64,000 nucleotides of DNA from Kineothrix sp. MSJ-39 (GCF_018917935.1 NZ_JAHLPN010000014.1:25536-89535), one strand, 5' to 3'; counted from the first letter of the stretch, positions 53,960 through 63,299 are shown. Notes: generated from the sequence alone by a model not told the origin. Made by a program: numbers and translations.

Positions 53960-55270
53960 CTACTGATTGAAACAAGATGCCAGACAAATGACCGAAAACA
54001 TTGCTGCCAATTTGACAGATCCGCTTACCAGGCTCCGCTTTGAAGGATCCAGTTCCCGAACCAAAAGATAACTTTCCAAAATCAGAACAATCCACAATGG
54101 ATAAAAGGTTCGATTGCCCGATGCATATACAGTAGGAGAAAAACCCATTACAAACCGGGAAGCCAGCCCCAAAAGCAATAACAGGACTCCCCAGATTCTT
54201 TCTTTTTCCGTAAGCGCCAAAAAAAGATCGATCAAACCGGTAGTAAGGATAAACGCAAAAAATAACAGCGGAATCCATCTGTTTCTTAAATCATAATTAC
54301 ATAGATTGATAACACCATACTCCTGCACGGCCGTGGTTATATTGGTTATTTGCGGAAACAGAATCTCTGATATCGGATACAACGGGCCAAGCAATACCGA
54401 ACAGCCAAACGGGATACATCCCAACAAACGTTTTTCCCCGGAATTCCGGTTCCATAAGACAAGACACAGTATTCCGGAAAATAAGAGCCATATAACATCT
54501 CCCTGAAAAAGCAGATGTGCCATTGTTGTCGATACGCCGATATCTATTTTCTGCAACGGCGTAAGCATAGAAAACTCCGGAAAATATTTGGTAATCGATA
54601 CTGTGACTCGATTTGTGCCACCGGGTCCGAATTTCATATATAAAAGTTCTGTTACGGAAATCAGTATTAAGAAATAAGGATACCAGCCTCTTTTTCCCTC
54701 TCTCCATTTTTTTATTCCTATCAGACATAAAAGCCCGGTAACTACAATAGCCATCTGCTCCATATTACAGGAAAAAAGAAGACAGAGCAGTCCAAATATT
54801 TTCCAGCCCCAACCCTTTTTCTCATATAAAACGATGTAAATCAGCCAGACAGCGAATGTTGCAGGCCAGACATAATAAATACAAGTAACGGAAAATCCCG
54901 CATCAAGGAATGTATCATACGGTATCATAAATAACATAGCTGCAAATAAAGCCGTCCCCTCTTTACCCAGACAGAGTATTTTCTGAACCCCTGCCAGCAA
55001 TCCCATCAGGAAAACAATATTTATGATCTTAAAAAGAACCATAGGAAAATGCAAAATTATAACAGCAGTCATGTCTATTAAAACCCGATTGCTCCATAAT
55101 CTGAAAAAATAATCGAAAGTCTGTACCAACGTGTTTTCATTTAACATAGTGATATAAAAGTCTTCATCTCCCGTTAAAGACTGCACACACATTTCGACCA
55201 ACAGCCAAATACAACCAACCAGCAGAATAATCTTCCTTTCTTTCACCCAATCTTTCACTTTAGTTGTCAT
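53960..55270 (-). CDS. GT-C-like glycan membrane protein (DUF6056-like)
   Basis: A 436-residue protein with about eleven helices. An acidic pair in the first outside loop (LTGDEDFYITML, residues about 32-43) fits the catalytic Asp site of GT-C glycosyltransferases, and RWIPLLFFAFI is a typical late helix. The family resembles DUF6056 polymer-associated proteins. It begins directly after the stop of the upstream gene, so it is in the same operon. Substrate unknown. Confidence 0.72.
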   Translation of the reverse strand: MTTKVKDWVKERKIILLVGCIWLLVEMCVQSLTGDEDFYITMLNENTLVQTFDYFFRLWSNRVLIDMTAVIILHFPMVLFKIINIVFLMGLLAGVQKILCLGKEGTALFAAMLFMIPYDTFLDAGFSVTCIYYVWPATFAVWLIYIVLYEKKGWGWKIFGLLCLLFSCNMEQMAIVVTGLLCLIGIKKWREGKRGWYPYFLILISVTELLYMKFGPGGTNRVTVSITKYFPEFSMLTPLQKIDIGVSTTMAHLLFQGDVIWLLFSGILCLVLWNRNSGEKRLLGCIPFGCSVLLGPLYPISEILFPQITNITTAVQEYGVINLCNYDLRNRWIPLLFFAFILTTGLIDLFLALTEKERIWGVLLLLLGLASRFVMGFSPTVYASGNRTFYPLWIVLILESYLLVRELDPSKRSLVSGSVKLAAMFSVICLASCFNQ

Positions 55271-55741
55271 CTAAGAATCCTTTCCTACATATATCTCCAT
55301 ATGCGTCAGAACACCCTCTGTGTTGACGCCGCGATCCAGATAACACAACTGATATTTTTTATGCTCCAGATCTACTTGTCTTTTATTTATCCTGCCAAAA
55401 AAACCGAAATGAGAAATGGGTGAATATTTTTCTTTCTTATCCTCTCTTTCACTTAGTTGTGTCGGTATTTCATAAACTATACCCGTTTCCAAGTCAAGCA
55501 AGGCAAGTGAACTGTTGATTGGCCTTTCCACATCTCCATACCAATAAAAATAACCGGAGAGAAATAAAGCTTTTTCTGTTTCCCTCGTCTCTTCTATTTC
55601 ATAACATGCATTTTCATTTACCAGATAATCTGTAATATCAATTGAGTGAACAGTGTTATATTCTCTCGTACGAAGTACTACATACATTACGAATATAGCT
55701 AATACTGTCATGTATATTAAAATAGTTTTCTTTTCCTTCAT
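55271..55741 (-). CDS. Hypothetical single-span membrane protein
   Basis: A 156-residue protein: N-terminal membrane helix (about 6-24) and an outside domain of about 130 residues rich in Tyr, Glu and charged residues. No family recognised. Its start overlaps the upstream stop as ATGA and its own stop touches the next start, so its translation is tied to both glycosyltransferase-like neighbours. It may be an accessory subunit. Confidence 0.7.
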   Translation of the reverse strand: MKEKKTILIYMTVLAIFVMYVVLRTREYNTVHSIDITDYLVNENACYEIEETRETEKALFLSGYFYWYGDVERPINSSLALLDLETGIVYEIPTQLSEREDKKEKYSPISHFGFFGRINKRQVDLEHKKYQLCYLDRGVNTEGVLTHMEIYVGKDS

Positions 55742-57255
55742 CTGATTGCTCCCCAAACTGCTTTTACCTTTCTTTTCAAACTTACAGTCTTATTCTCTAT
55801 TACCTGCACACCATAGCAGAACATCATACTATAAATTGGTAAAAACGGAATCAAATATCTGGATCTTGCTTCAAATAAAATATTAAATAAAACAATTCCC
55901 CATATTGTTAATGCTATCATCATCTGCTCTGGTGTATGATTTCGATCAATTGACAAAATTCCACTTCCCGCAACCAGTAAAAGGATGAACCAAATTCCCT
56001 GTACACCATATTTATAAACGTCATAATTTGTTCCATTAATATAATAAATATTTCGCATAACGGAATGCCTGGATAAATCAAAATTCAGGAAATTCATTCC
56101 ACCTTCCCCACCCCAGAAAAAATTTCCCTCACTGTGAATCATGCAACTTTTATTCCATACGTGATGTAAATATCCATTTACCCCTTTTTGTTTTAGTCTG
56201 GTCTTTAGTACATCCAGATTTTTCCTCTGTCGACTTGATACATCTTTTTCACTTTGAGAAACTTCATAATCCTCCTGCGTATAAACTCCTCTGTTATCAT
56301 TTGCTCCCATCATGAGATAATGGGTATATGTCATTCTTCTACTCTGATCCAATTCATACCATGGTTGTATATTTATAATTCCGTTCCAAATGATCTGTAA
56401 CAGTAGACAAACAGCCAAAAACAGAAATAGTTGCGTTCCATACTTACTGTCTTTTTTTCTTCCACTTTTAATTCCCAGATAAAACCATCCTGAAATACTC
56501 ACAATAAGAACTGTGGGCTTTATCCACATACCCATCATAGTAACTATTGCAAGGATCCAGATCATTTTGTTGTTTACTTCCTCATTTTTTACTTTTTTTA
56601 TACCCAGCTTCAGATATTGATAACATAAAAATATAGTAAATGGCATACTGATAACATCACTGTACGGAATCACAAGCCAAGGGGAAAATACAAAAACAAG
56701 TATAAAAAAGAGTAATCCCATACCGGTCTCATTTTTATAAAACAGCAATCTCAGTGCACAATATAAATAATACATTGCAATCTGAATACAAATGAGATTC
56801 ACTCCCGCAGCTACATGGTATGCTCCGATAATTGATTGCACTTGTAACAGCCGAAATAACGCACGATAAAAAAGCACCAGAAATAAATTATTCGGATATA
56901 CCGATAGATAATGATTACTCTCCTCTATCAGATCTGATCTAAATGCAGCATTTATAACTGCACCACAATCCCATCCTACCTCAGAAACCAACTGTGAAAT
57001 CATAAAAAGCTGAATACATCCAACTACTACTGCCACAATCCCATAAGAAATTTTCCAATTCTTTCGGTACCATATGGTCGTCAACGCTAATAAAATGCAA
57101 AAAATCAATCCTGCCCCAACAATACTTTTTAATTGTTCTTTCTCTGCATATTGCAACCAGCTTTTGTTACAGATTGTATTGTTCACTGTACACATCATCA
57201 AAAAAAGAGAAAGAGATAAATAGACCAAACTGCATAGATTTCTCTTCTTTTTCAT
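55738..57255 (-). CDS. GT39/GT83-like glycosyltransferase, multi-spanning
   Basis: A 505-residue protein with about eleven helices. The first outside loop has the likely catalytic Asp in EVGWDCGAVINAAF, as in polyprenol-sugar-dependent GT-C enzymes (ArnT/PMT type). A further loop has PYSDVISMPF. It should transfer sugar from a lipid carrier to a glycan or protein. The start follows AAAGGAGG and lies directly downstream of XRE operator copies. It is the first gene of the seven-gene surface locus. Confidence 0.8.
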   Translation of the reverse strand: MKKKRNLCSLVYLSLSLFLMMCTVNNTICNKSWLQYAEKEQLKSIVGAGLIFCILLALTTIWYRKNWKISYGIVAVVVGCIQLFMISQLVSEVGWDCGAVINAAFRSDLIEESNHYLSVYPNNLFLVLFYRALFRLLQVQSIIGAYHVAAGVNLICIQIAMYYLYCALRLLFYKNETGMGLLFFILVFVFSPWLVIPYSDVISMPFTIFLCYQYLKLGIKKVKNEEVNNKMIWILAIVTMMGMWIKPTVLIVSISGWFYLGIKSGRKKDSKYGTQLFLFLAVCLLLQIIWNGIINIQPWYELDQSRRMTYTHYLMMGANDNRGVYTQEDYEVSQSEKDVSSRQRKNLDVLKTRLKQKGVNGYLHHVWNKSCMIHSEGNFFWGGEGGMNFLNFDLSRHSVMRNIYYINGTNYDVYKYGVQGIWFILLLVAGSGILSIDRNHTPEQMMIALTIWGIVLFNILFEARSRYLIPFLPIYSMMFCYGVQVIENKTVSLKRKVKAVWGAIR

Positions 57256-57270
57256 CGTGTATGCCTCCTT

Positions 57271-57286
57271 TATAATCATTTATAAG
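57271..57286. promoter_or_regulatory. XRE operator copy 1
   Basis: TATAATCATTTATAAG, directly before the AAAGGAGG site of the first surface-locus gene. A partial copy (TTTATAAG) follows at 57300-57307. Confidence 0.55.
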
Positions 57287-57382
57287 TCATAAATAAGCGT
57301 TTATAAGACTTTAGGGTATACAAACCCGATCGTATGAAATTCAATGCAACACATTCCCATTATAGCTTCTTATACTTCTGTA

Positions 57383-57420
57383 TATAATCATATATAGGAC
57401 GCGTATAATCATTTATAAGA
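57383..57420. promoter_or_regulatory. XRE operator copies 2 and 3
   Basis: TATAATCATATATAGG (57383-57398) and TATAATCATTTATAAG (57404-57419) begin 21 bp apart, two helical turns, just upstream of the XRE gene. Confidence 0.6.
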
Positions 57421-57461
57421 CCATTATACATTACACTATAAATAAAAAAGGTAGGTATACT

Positions 57462-57746
57462 ATGGTTGAAATTGGATCGAAACTAAAAGAATTAAGATTA
57501 AACAAAAATTTATCTCAGAGACAGGTTGCTGAACTGGTGGGTATATCCAAAGCAATGATTAGTTCCTACGAATTAAATGCAAGAGAACCTTCTCTTACCA
57601 CATTAATGCGCCTCTCTGCCCTGTATCATGTTTCTGTAGACTCCCTTTTAGGATTAGAAAAGGATGATGTCATCAGTACAAAAGGACTTAATTCCAAGCA
57701 AATCGCTGTGGTTCAATCTATGATTGATGTACTGAGAGATAAGTAA
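57462..57746 (+). CDS. XRE-family helix-turn-helix regulator
   Basis: A 94-residue protein: Cro/CI-type helix-turn-helix at residues about 5-60 (LRLNKNLSQRQVAELVGISK, then MISSYELNAREPSLTTLMRL) and a short helical tail. No sensor domain is present. It is divergent from the surface-glycan operon, with three or four near-identical operators in between. It likely represses its own gene and the operon. The start follows AAAGGTAGG. Confidence 0.9.
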   Translation: MVEIGSKLKELRLNKNLSQRQVAELVGISKAMISSYELNAREPSLTTLMRLSALYHVSVDSLLGLEKDDVISTKGLNSKQIAVVQSMIDVLRDK

Positions 57747-57871
57747 ATAGTGTATAATGTCTTTTTTTATTATAAATAGTTCACGGAAGTATGTCAACGC
57801 TTTTAAGTCATGTGTAATCTATTATAATACTCTGATTTTTGTTTATGAGGTGACAGCCTTATTTTGACAAC

Positions 57872-57905
57872 AAAAAAATCCCAACCACTTTACAAGTGGT
57901 TGGGA
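57872..57905 (-). terminator. Terminator of the rpsF-ssb-rpsR operon
   Basis: TCCCAACCACTT pairs with AAGTGGTTGGGA around TAC, followed on the minus strand by seven T residues. Confidence 0.92.
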
Positions 57906-57919
57906 TTCTCAGTTTCTGA

Positions 57920-58183
57920 TTAGTCACATGTATATGGCATCAGTGCAACGTGACGTGCTCTCTTCACTGCAACAGTAAGAGCTCTCTGATGCTTTGCACA
58001 GTTTCCTGTGATACGGCGAGGAAGGATCTTTCCTCTTTCAGATACATATCTTTTTAATTTATTGACATCTTTGTAATCGATTGTGTTATCTTTTCCACAA
58101 AATACGCAAACTTTTTTTCTTCTGCGCATGCCGCCTCTTCTCTTCATTGGAGAATCAGCTTTGTCTGCCTTATTATAAGCCAT
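57920..58183 (-). CDS. rpsR: Ribosomal protein S18
   Basis: An 87-residue small-subunit protein that binds next to S6 on 16S rRNA. It is of the zinc-type: CVFC near residues 26-29 and a Cys in GNCAKHQR. The core [18 protein letters not shown] is highly conserved. It is last in the rpsF-ssb-rpsR operon and is followed by a strong terminator. Confidence 0.97.
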   Translation of the reverse strand: MAYNKADKADSPMKRRGGMRRRKKVCVFCGKDNTIDYKDVNKLKRYVSERGKILPRRITGNCAKHQRALTVAVKRARHVALMPYTCD

Positions 58184-58211
58184 GATATTACCTCCATTTG
58201 TCTGTTACATT

Positions 58212-58658
58212 CTAACTAAATGGCAGTTCTTCAATTCCGTCCGGGATATTCATGAAACCGTCATCGGCAGGCATTGGAGCAGGTGCAGCACTCTGTCCGG
58301 CATTGGCATATCCGCCATCACCCTGCTGTGCATTTTTGCTCTCTGCAAATTCCTGATTTTCTACAACAACATCTGTTGTATAAACCTTGACGCCATCCTT
58401 ATTGGTATAGCTACCTGTCTGGATTCTGCCTTCTGCTACGATCTTGGTTCCTTTGTGGAGATATTTCTCTGCAAATTCGCCATTTCTGCCAAAGGCAACG
58501 CAGTTAATAAAATCTGCTGTCTGTCCATCCTGACTGTTACGATTAAATCTACGATCCACTGCGAGAGAATATCTGGCAATCGCCATTGGTTGATCTCCCT
58601 GTGTATATCTGACTTCCGGATCTCTTGTTAAACGCCCCATTAGAATAACTTTATTCAT
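58212..58658 (-). CDS. ssb: Single-stranded DNA-binding protein
   Basis: A 148-residue SSB: OB fold at residues 1-105 (NKVILMGRLTRDPEVRYT, FINCVAFGRNGEFAEKYL), a Gly/Ala/Pro linker and the acidic tip DGIEELPFS, which recruits replication and repair proteins. It lies between rpsF and rpsR, the usual Firmicutes order. AGGAAAAAT lies before the start. Confidence 0.97.
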   Translation of the reverse strand: MNKVILMGRLTRDPEVRYTQGDQPMAIARYSLAVDRRFNRNSQDGQTADFINCVAFGRNGEFAEKYLHKGTKIVAEGRIQTGSYTNKDGVKVYTTDVVVENQEFAESKNAQQGDGGYANAGQSAAPAPMPADDGFMNIPDGIEELPFS

Positions 58659-58676
58659 ATTTTTCCTACTTTCTTT

Positions 58677-58967
58677 TTATGCCTCGTCCTGTCTTACGCA
58701 CAAAAATCTAACGATGTTTTCCATAATACGAATGTTATCTTCGATTTCTGCTGGAGCAGTTGGCTCTGCGTCGAACTGGATGAAATAGTAGAAAGCTTCT
58801 TTCATATGCTGAACTTCGTAAGCAAGTCTTCTCTTACCCCATTCATCAATGTTAGTAATCTGTCCACCGAATCTTTCGACATAAGCTTTTACTTTATCAA
58901 TAGTAGCAGCTCTTTCATCGTCTTCGATTTTCGCACTCACAGCAACGGCTAATTCATATTTGTTCAT
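58677..58967 (-). CDS. rpsF: Ribosomal protein S6
   Basis: A 96-residue small-subunit protein that forms a heterodimer with S18. Signatures are NKYELAVAVSAKIEDDER, GGQITNIDEWGKRRLAYEV and EDNIRIMENIVRFLCVR. It is the first gene of the rpsF-ssb-rpsR operon, with AAGGAGG before its start and a promoter about 75 bp upstream. Confidence 0.97.
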   Translation of the reverse strand: MNKYELAVAVSAKIEDDERAATIDKVKAYVERFGGQITNIDEWGKRRLAYEVQHMKEAFYYFIQFDAEPTAPAEIEDNIRIMENIVRFLCVRQDEA

Positions 58968-59042
58968 GCTTGTTTACCTCCTTTTGGTCTCTGGCCTCTG
59001 CCCGAAGCAGAAGCAAGGAATTATTTTATATCACAGAACCCT

Positions 59043-59071
59043 ATGATACCATAAGGAGGCAGGCTTTTCAA
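59043..59071 (-). promoter_or_regulatory. Sigma-A promoter of rpsF
   Basis: On the minus strand TTGAAA (59071-59066) and TATCAT (59048-59043) are 17 bases apart; the -35 box overlaps the end of the DUF951 gene. Confidence 0.65.
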
Positions 59072-59250
59072 GCCTTTTTTTGCAGGTCTTTCGTGTTTTT
59101 TTCGACCAGTTTACGTGCTATCATGATCTGATGTCCGCATCCCTGACACTTCAACCGGAAATCCGCACCTACCCTCAGGATTTCCCATTGTCTGGAACCA
59201 CAGGGGTGCTGTTTTTTCAATGTAACAATATCGCCTACCTGATATTCCAT
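59068..59250 (-). CDS. DUF951 small protein (YyzM-like)
   Basis: A 60-residue protein with the DUF951 pattern: VGDIVTLKKQHPCGSRQWEI, GADFRLKCQGCGHQIMI. Cysteines in HPCG and CQGCGH suggest a zinc-bound, SH3-like fold. The family is conserved across Firmicutes next to rpsF; its role is unknown. It ends at the rpsF promoter. Confidence 0.92.
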   Translation of the reverse strand: MEYQVGDIVTLKKQHPCGSRQWEILRVGADFRLKCQGCGHQIMIARKLVEKNTKDLQKKA

Positions 59251-59307
59251 GTTTTACTCCATTCCGATTTTTATTTTAGTGCTTTTCTACATTGCTTTCT
59301 AAACGGA

Positions 59308-60030
59308 TTACCTCACCCGGATCTTCGATAATACCTCTCCGATGCTGTCTGTAATGATCAGATCTGCCATCGAATCGCGCGCGGTTTCGCTTTTATTGAT
59401 CAAAACCAGCTTATTTCCGTTATAATAATCGATCAGTCCTGCGGCAGGATAGACTACAAGTGAAGTTCCTCCGATGATGAGCATATCCGCTTCCCGGATC
59501 GCCTGCACTGATTTTTCGATTGTTTCCTGATCCAGCCCTTCTTCATATAACACTACGTCCGGCTTGATCACACCACCACATTCACACTTCGGAACACCCG
59601 TGCTGTTTAAAATATACTCCGCGGTATAGAATTTTCCGCATTTCCGGCAATAGTTCCGTAAGACACTGCCATGCAGCTCATATACCTTCTGGCTGCCCGC
59701 AGCCTGATGCAGACCATCAATATTCTGCGTAATGACTGCTGTCAGCTTTCCCGCTTTTTCCAGCTCTGCCAGCTTTTTATGGGCAGCATTCGGCTTTGCG
59801 GAAAGGCAGAGCATTTTATCCCGGTAAAATTTGTAAAACTCTTCCGGTTTTCGCAGGAAAAATGTGTGACTGAGTATCGTTTCCGGCGGGTAATCATATT
59901 TCTGATGATAAAGCCCGTCCACACTTCTGAAATCAGGAATCCCGCTTTCTGTTGAAACACCTGCTCCACCAAAAAACACAATTCTTTTACTTTCATCGAT
60001 CATCTGCTGCAATACTTCTATTTTGTCCAC
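59308..60030 (-). CDS. NAD-dependent protein deacylase (sirtuin)
   Basis: A 240-residue class III deacylase. The NAD site is GGAGVSTESGIPDFRS, with TQNIDGLH and the catalytic His in YELHGSV. The zinc site is CRKCGKF with CECGG. It removes acyl groups from lysines using NAD. The start is GTG at 60030, directly after the stop of the GGDEF gene, so the two are coupled. Confidence 0.93.
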   Translation of the reverse strand: MDKIEVLQQMIDESKRIVFFGGAGVSTESGIPDFRSVDGLYHQKYDYPPETILSHTFFLRKPEEFYKFYRDKMLCLSAKPNAAHKKLAELEKAGKLTAVITQNIDGLHQAAGSQKVYELHGSVLRNYCRKCGKFYTAEYILNSTGVPKCECGGVIKPDVVLYEEGLDQETIEKSVQAIREADMLIIGGTSLVVYPAAGLIDYYNGNKLVLINKSETARDSMADLIITDSIGEVLSKIRVR

Positions 60031-62358
60031 TTAAATCGCCTCTGTTTCCTTTTTCAAAATATTGCTTCGTTTATGTCGTTTTTCAATATAAAGATCAACA
60101 TCTGCCTTATCCATCAGATCCTGCAGATCAACCTGATCGGAGCACTTAAACACACATGCACCGACACTCATGCTGATATAGTATGGCTTTCCGTTCTTTT
60201 CATTCTTTTGTTTTGTGATCTCCACAATACGGGCACGGATCTTCTTCGCCGCATCCTTATCATCCGTAAAGGTAAATGCTGTGAATTCATCTCCGCCGAA
60301 TCTGCCTACGATTCCGCTGTCTCCGAATGTCTCTTTCAGAATATCTGCCAGTGTCTTCAAAGAGAAATCCCCTTCTTCATGTCCGAACTGGTCATTGATC
60401 ACCTTCAGATTATTCATATCAGCATAAATGATAATTGCCTGTTTATCCAGATTTGACGGATGCATTACCTGATGCTGCACCGTTGTCAGGAATCCTCTTC
60501 TGTTGTAAATCTGTGTCAGCTCATCTGATTTTGACATTTCATCCAAAATCGCATTGCTTTCCTTGATCTGCACAAGGCTTTCCTCAAGCTGCGCCGTAAT
60601 ATCTTCTTTATTCTTCAGAAGCTCCAATGTCTTCACAGCAGAGCTGATCTGATAACTGATCGGCGTTGTATAATGCATATAGGCTTCTTCGATCTCACTG
60701 ATCAGCAGGCCATACTGCTCTAATGTCGAGAACAGCAATGTCACGATAACCGTAGAACGGTGTTCCTGTCCTTCAAAGAAATGCGTGATCAGATTTTTCA
60801 TCGGAAATTTCTGCTTGCCCGCTTCCTGACAGACAGCCTCTCCATCATGCATATACGCTTTTAATAATATATTTTCCGGCATTTTGAAGTTTTCATTCTG
60901 CCGGTACACAACTTCATTTTCAAACAGACACAAGTATGCTGTTTTGAAATACAGATGATCCAGCTTATCCATAATCGTAAAATATGCTCTGTCGTCACCA
61001 ATCTCATAGTCGAGCATATCTCTTGTAAATGTGGTAGAAATATAATTCAAAAGAAGTACATCGCTCTTATCCGCATCCGCTTTCTTCTGGATATATTCCG
61101 TTGTATCCTGATAAACGCCAAAATATGTTTCACACAAACGGCGTATGATATCCGGATCTGTAATTACAAGCTTCATGCAGTCGTAAATATAATCAAGCAC
61201 ATGGAACATCTTGGATACAGAGGTATATGGCTGCAATTCCATTCTGCACAGCCTGCGCATCTTTCTTGCCAGTTCATCCAGATCTTCCTCGGATGCCCCA
61301 TTATCAGAAATATGATCCTGAATAAAGGAAATGTATTCGCGTAATTTTGTTTTAATGTGCTGCACACCTGTTGTCTGGTCTTTTTTCTCAAACAGATATC
61401 TGTGCAGATTATCCAACAATTCCTGCGTCTCCATCGGATTAAAGATATTTTTCTCATCCGCTGAAAAGCCTGTAAAATCTTTACGTCTGCATCCACAGGA
61501 CTCTCTGTAGATCGGGGAAGATTCTACGGTCACATCATGTACTTTACCGGACAGGATATCCTGATAATGCATAACCGCCTGATAGCCAAGCTGCATCGGA
61601 TCTGCATTTACGGTTGAAAGATTTGGTTCCAGTGTCAGTGCACAGGCAGAATTGTCAAATCCCATGACGGAGATATCGCGTCCGACACGAAGTCCCATCT
61701 CCTGAAATACTTTATATCCGCCGATTGCCATCATGTCGTTTGCAAACACAACTGCATCCAGATCCGGATTCCGGCGCATCAGGTCTCTGACGATTTCCTG
61801 ACTGTATTCTGTAAAATTGCCATATACTACGCGGTCTTCCTGATAAGTGATCCCATGATCCTTCAGGCATTTACGATATGTATCCAGACGCTGCATCGCA
61901 TCATCGCTCGTCATTGCACCGCTGACAAATCCGATCCTTCTGCATTTATGCACTTCGATCAGATGGGAAATGCCTTTGTAAAATCCGGAGCTGTTATCAA
62001 AACATACACTCGGATACCCCTCTATTTTGGCTGAAATGGTAATGATATTATTCCCTTTAAACTGTCTGAGAAATTCTGTTTTTGTTTTAAGATCCACATT
62101 TCCGGCGATCGTGCCCATGGAAATCAATATTGCATCATATTCGGAAGCTGTTGCGTAGGAAAAGAGACTGTTGAAATGGTAATCATATTTCGTACGATAC
62201 AGATCAAAATTATGGGCTTCCAGATATCGCCCCGGAAATATAAATAAATTCGCATCTAATTCCTTGGCAGCTGAAACTGCGCCTTCACACAGGGAACGCG
62301 TATACCCATCCTCAAATTCGCTGACAAGCAATGCAATATTTAACCTCTTTTTATCCAT
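60031..62358 (-). CDS. LacI-type sugar-binding fold fused to a GGDEF diguanylate cyclase
   Basis: A 775-residue soluble protein. Residues 5-300 form a periplasmic-binding-protein fold of the LacI/GalR type (SVCFDNSSGFYKGISHLIE, VVFANDMMAIGGYKVFQEMG) without any DNA-binding domain or signal peptide. A helical middle (about 330-590) leads to a GGDEF domain (SDELTQIYNRRGF, VGRFGGDEFTAF). The inhibitory RxxD is absent. It is likely a cytoplasmic sugar-sensing c-di-GMP synthase. The start at 62358 follows GAGGTGG. It is coupled to a sirtuin. Confidence 0.9.
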   Translation of the reverse strand: MDKKRLNIALLVSEFEDGYTRSLCEGAVSAAKELDANLFIFPGRYLEAHNFDLYRTKYDYHFNSLFSYATASEYDAILISMGTIAGNVDLKTKTEFLRQFKGNNIITISAKIEGYPSVCFDNSSGFYKGISHLIEVHKCRRIGFVSGAMTSDDAMQRLDTYRKCLKDHGITYQEDRVVYGNFTEYSQEIVRDLMRRNPDLDAVVFANDMMAIGGYKVFQEMGLRVGRDISVMGFDNSACALTLEPNLSTVNADPMQLGYQAVMHYQDILSGKVHDVTVESSPIYRESCGCRRKDFTGFSADEKNIFNPMETQELLDNLHRYLFEKKDQTTGVQHIKTKLREYISFIQDHISDNGASEEDLDELARKMRRLCRMELQPYTSVSKMFHVLDYIYDCMKLVITDPDIIRRLCETYFGVYQDTTEYIQKKADADKSDVLLLNYISTTFTRDMLDYEIGDDRAYFTIMDKLDHLYFKTAYLCLFENEVVYRQNENFKMPENILLKAYMHDGEAVCQEAGKQKFPMKNLITHFFEGQEHRSTVIVTLLFSTLEQYGLLISEIEEAYMHYTTPISYQISSAVKTLELLKNKEDITAQLEESLVQIKESNAILDEMSKSDELTQIYNRRGFLTTVQHQVMHPSNLDKQAIIIYADMNNLKVINDQFGHEEGDFSLKTLADILKETFGDSGIVGRFGGDEFTAFTFTDDKDAAKKIRARIVEITKQKNEKNGKPYYISMSVGACVFKCSDQVDLQDLMDKADVDLYIEKRHKRSNILKKETEAI

Positions 62359-62484
62359 TCTGCCACCTCTTACTTCCCACACGAGTTTACATGTAGTATA
62401 ATTATAATACAATGCATGACTTTCTTCAACAAATTCTATGCACTTTGAATGATAAATTGTATACAAATTGCAGAAAGGAGACCT

Positions 62485-63141
62485 ATGTCTACCAATCGTC
62501 AGATTATTCTTGCCTCTGCTTCTCCCCGCAGAAAAGAGCTACTAAAAAACATATTCCCGACTTTTCAGATTATACCTTCCTCCAAAGAGGAAGAAACCAT
62601 ATTTCATACCCCTGAAGCATTCGTCATGGATCTTTCCCATACCAAGGCAGAAGATATCATGCAGCAGCTGATCTTGCACGATTCCAATACTTCTTTGACC
62701 GATTCGGCTCCTGATGCATTGGCATCTCCCTGTCTTGTAATCGGCGCAGATACGATCGTCTGCTACCGAAATCAGTTATTGGGGAAACCTGCGGACATGG
62801 ATGCTGCAAGAGCCACATTATCGGAGCTTTCCGGGCATACGCATCAGGTCTATACAGGTGTTACGCTCTTTTGGAATACAGATGCACAGATCATGCAGCA
62901 TTCTTTCGTTTCCTGTACCAATGTTACCTTTGACCGGATTTCCCCTACGGAACTGACAGACTATCTCACCGCAAGGGATTCTTCTGGAAAATATCCATGG
63001 GCAGATAAAGCCGGTGGTTATGGTATTCAGGAGGCTTTTGGTGCGAAATTTATTCAGAAGATTGAGGGAGATTATTTTAATGTCGTAGGGCTTCCGGTAC
63101 ATGAACTGTATGTAGCATTAAAGAAATTTGACTTGATCTGA
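62485..63141 (+). CDS. maf: Maf-family nucleotide pyrophosphatase
   Basis: A 218-residue house-cleaning enzyme that hydrolyses noncanonical or excess NTPs such as dTTP, UTP or m7GTP. Motifs are ILASASPRRKELL, VIGADTIVCYRNQLLGKP and SGKYPWADKAGGYGIQ. AAAGGAG lies before the start at 62485. It is convergent with the tRNA operon and divergent from the GGDEF gene. The family is linked to septum control in some bacteria. Confidence 0.94.
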   Translation: MSTNRQIILASASPRRKELLKNIFPTFQIIPSSKEEETIFHTPEAFVMDLSHTKAEDIMQQLILHDSNTSLTDSAPDALASPCLVIGADTIVCYRNQLLGKPADMDAARATLSELSGHTHQVYTGVTLFWNTDAQIMQHSFVSCTNVTFDRISPTELTDYLTARDSSGKYPWADKAGGYGIQEAFGAKFIQKIEGDYFNVVGLPVHELYVALKKFDLI

Positions 63142-63171
63142 TTTAACTGCATTTCTTCTATATAAATAGCA

Positions 63172-63197
63172 AAATAAAAACAGCCCGTAGGCTGTTA
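63172..63197 (-). terminator. Terminator of the rRNA/tRNA operon
   Basis: AACAGCC and GGCTGTT arms around TACG, followed on the minus strand by TTTATTTT, just after tRNA-Cys. Confidence 0.8.
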
Positions 63198-63201
63198 AAA
63201 G

Positions 63202-63272
63202 AGGCGCCAACCAGATTCGAACTGGTGATAGAGGTGTTGCAGACCTTTGCCTTACCACTTGGCTATGGCGCC
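63202..63272 (-). tRNA. tRNA-Cys (GCA)
   Basis: A full 71-nt cloverleaf: acceptor GGCGCCA/TGGCGCC, anticodon GCA in CTGCAAC, T-loop GTTCGAATC. No CCA is encoded. It is last of three tRNAs after the 23S gene. Confidence 0.96.
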
Positions 63273-63299
63273 ATATTTATTTTCTTATAAATAAAAAAA

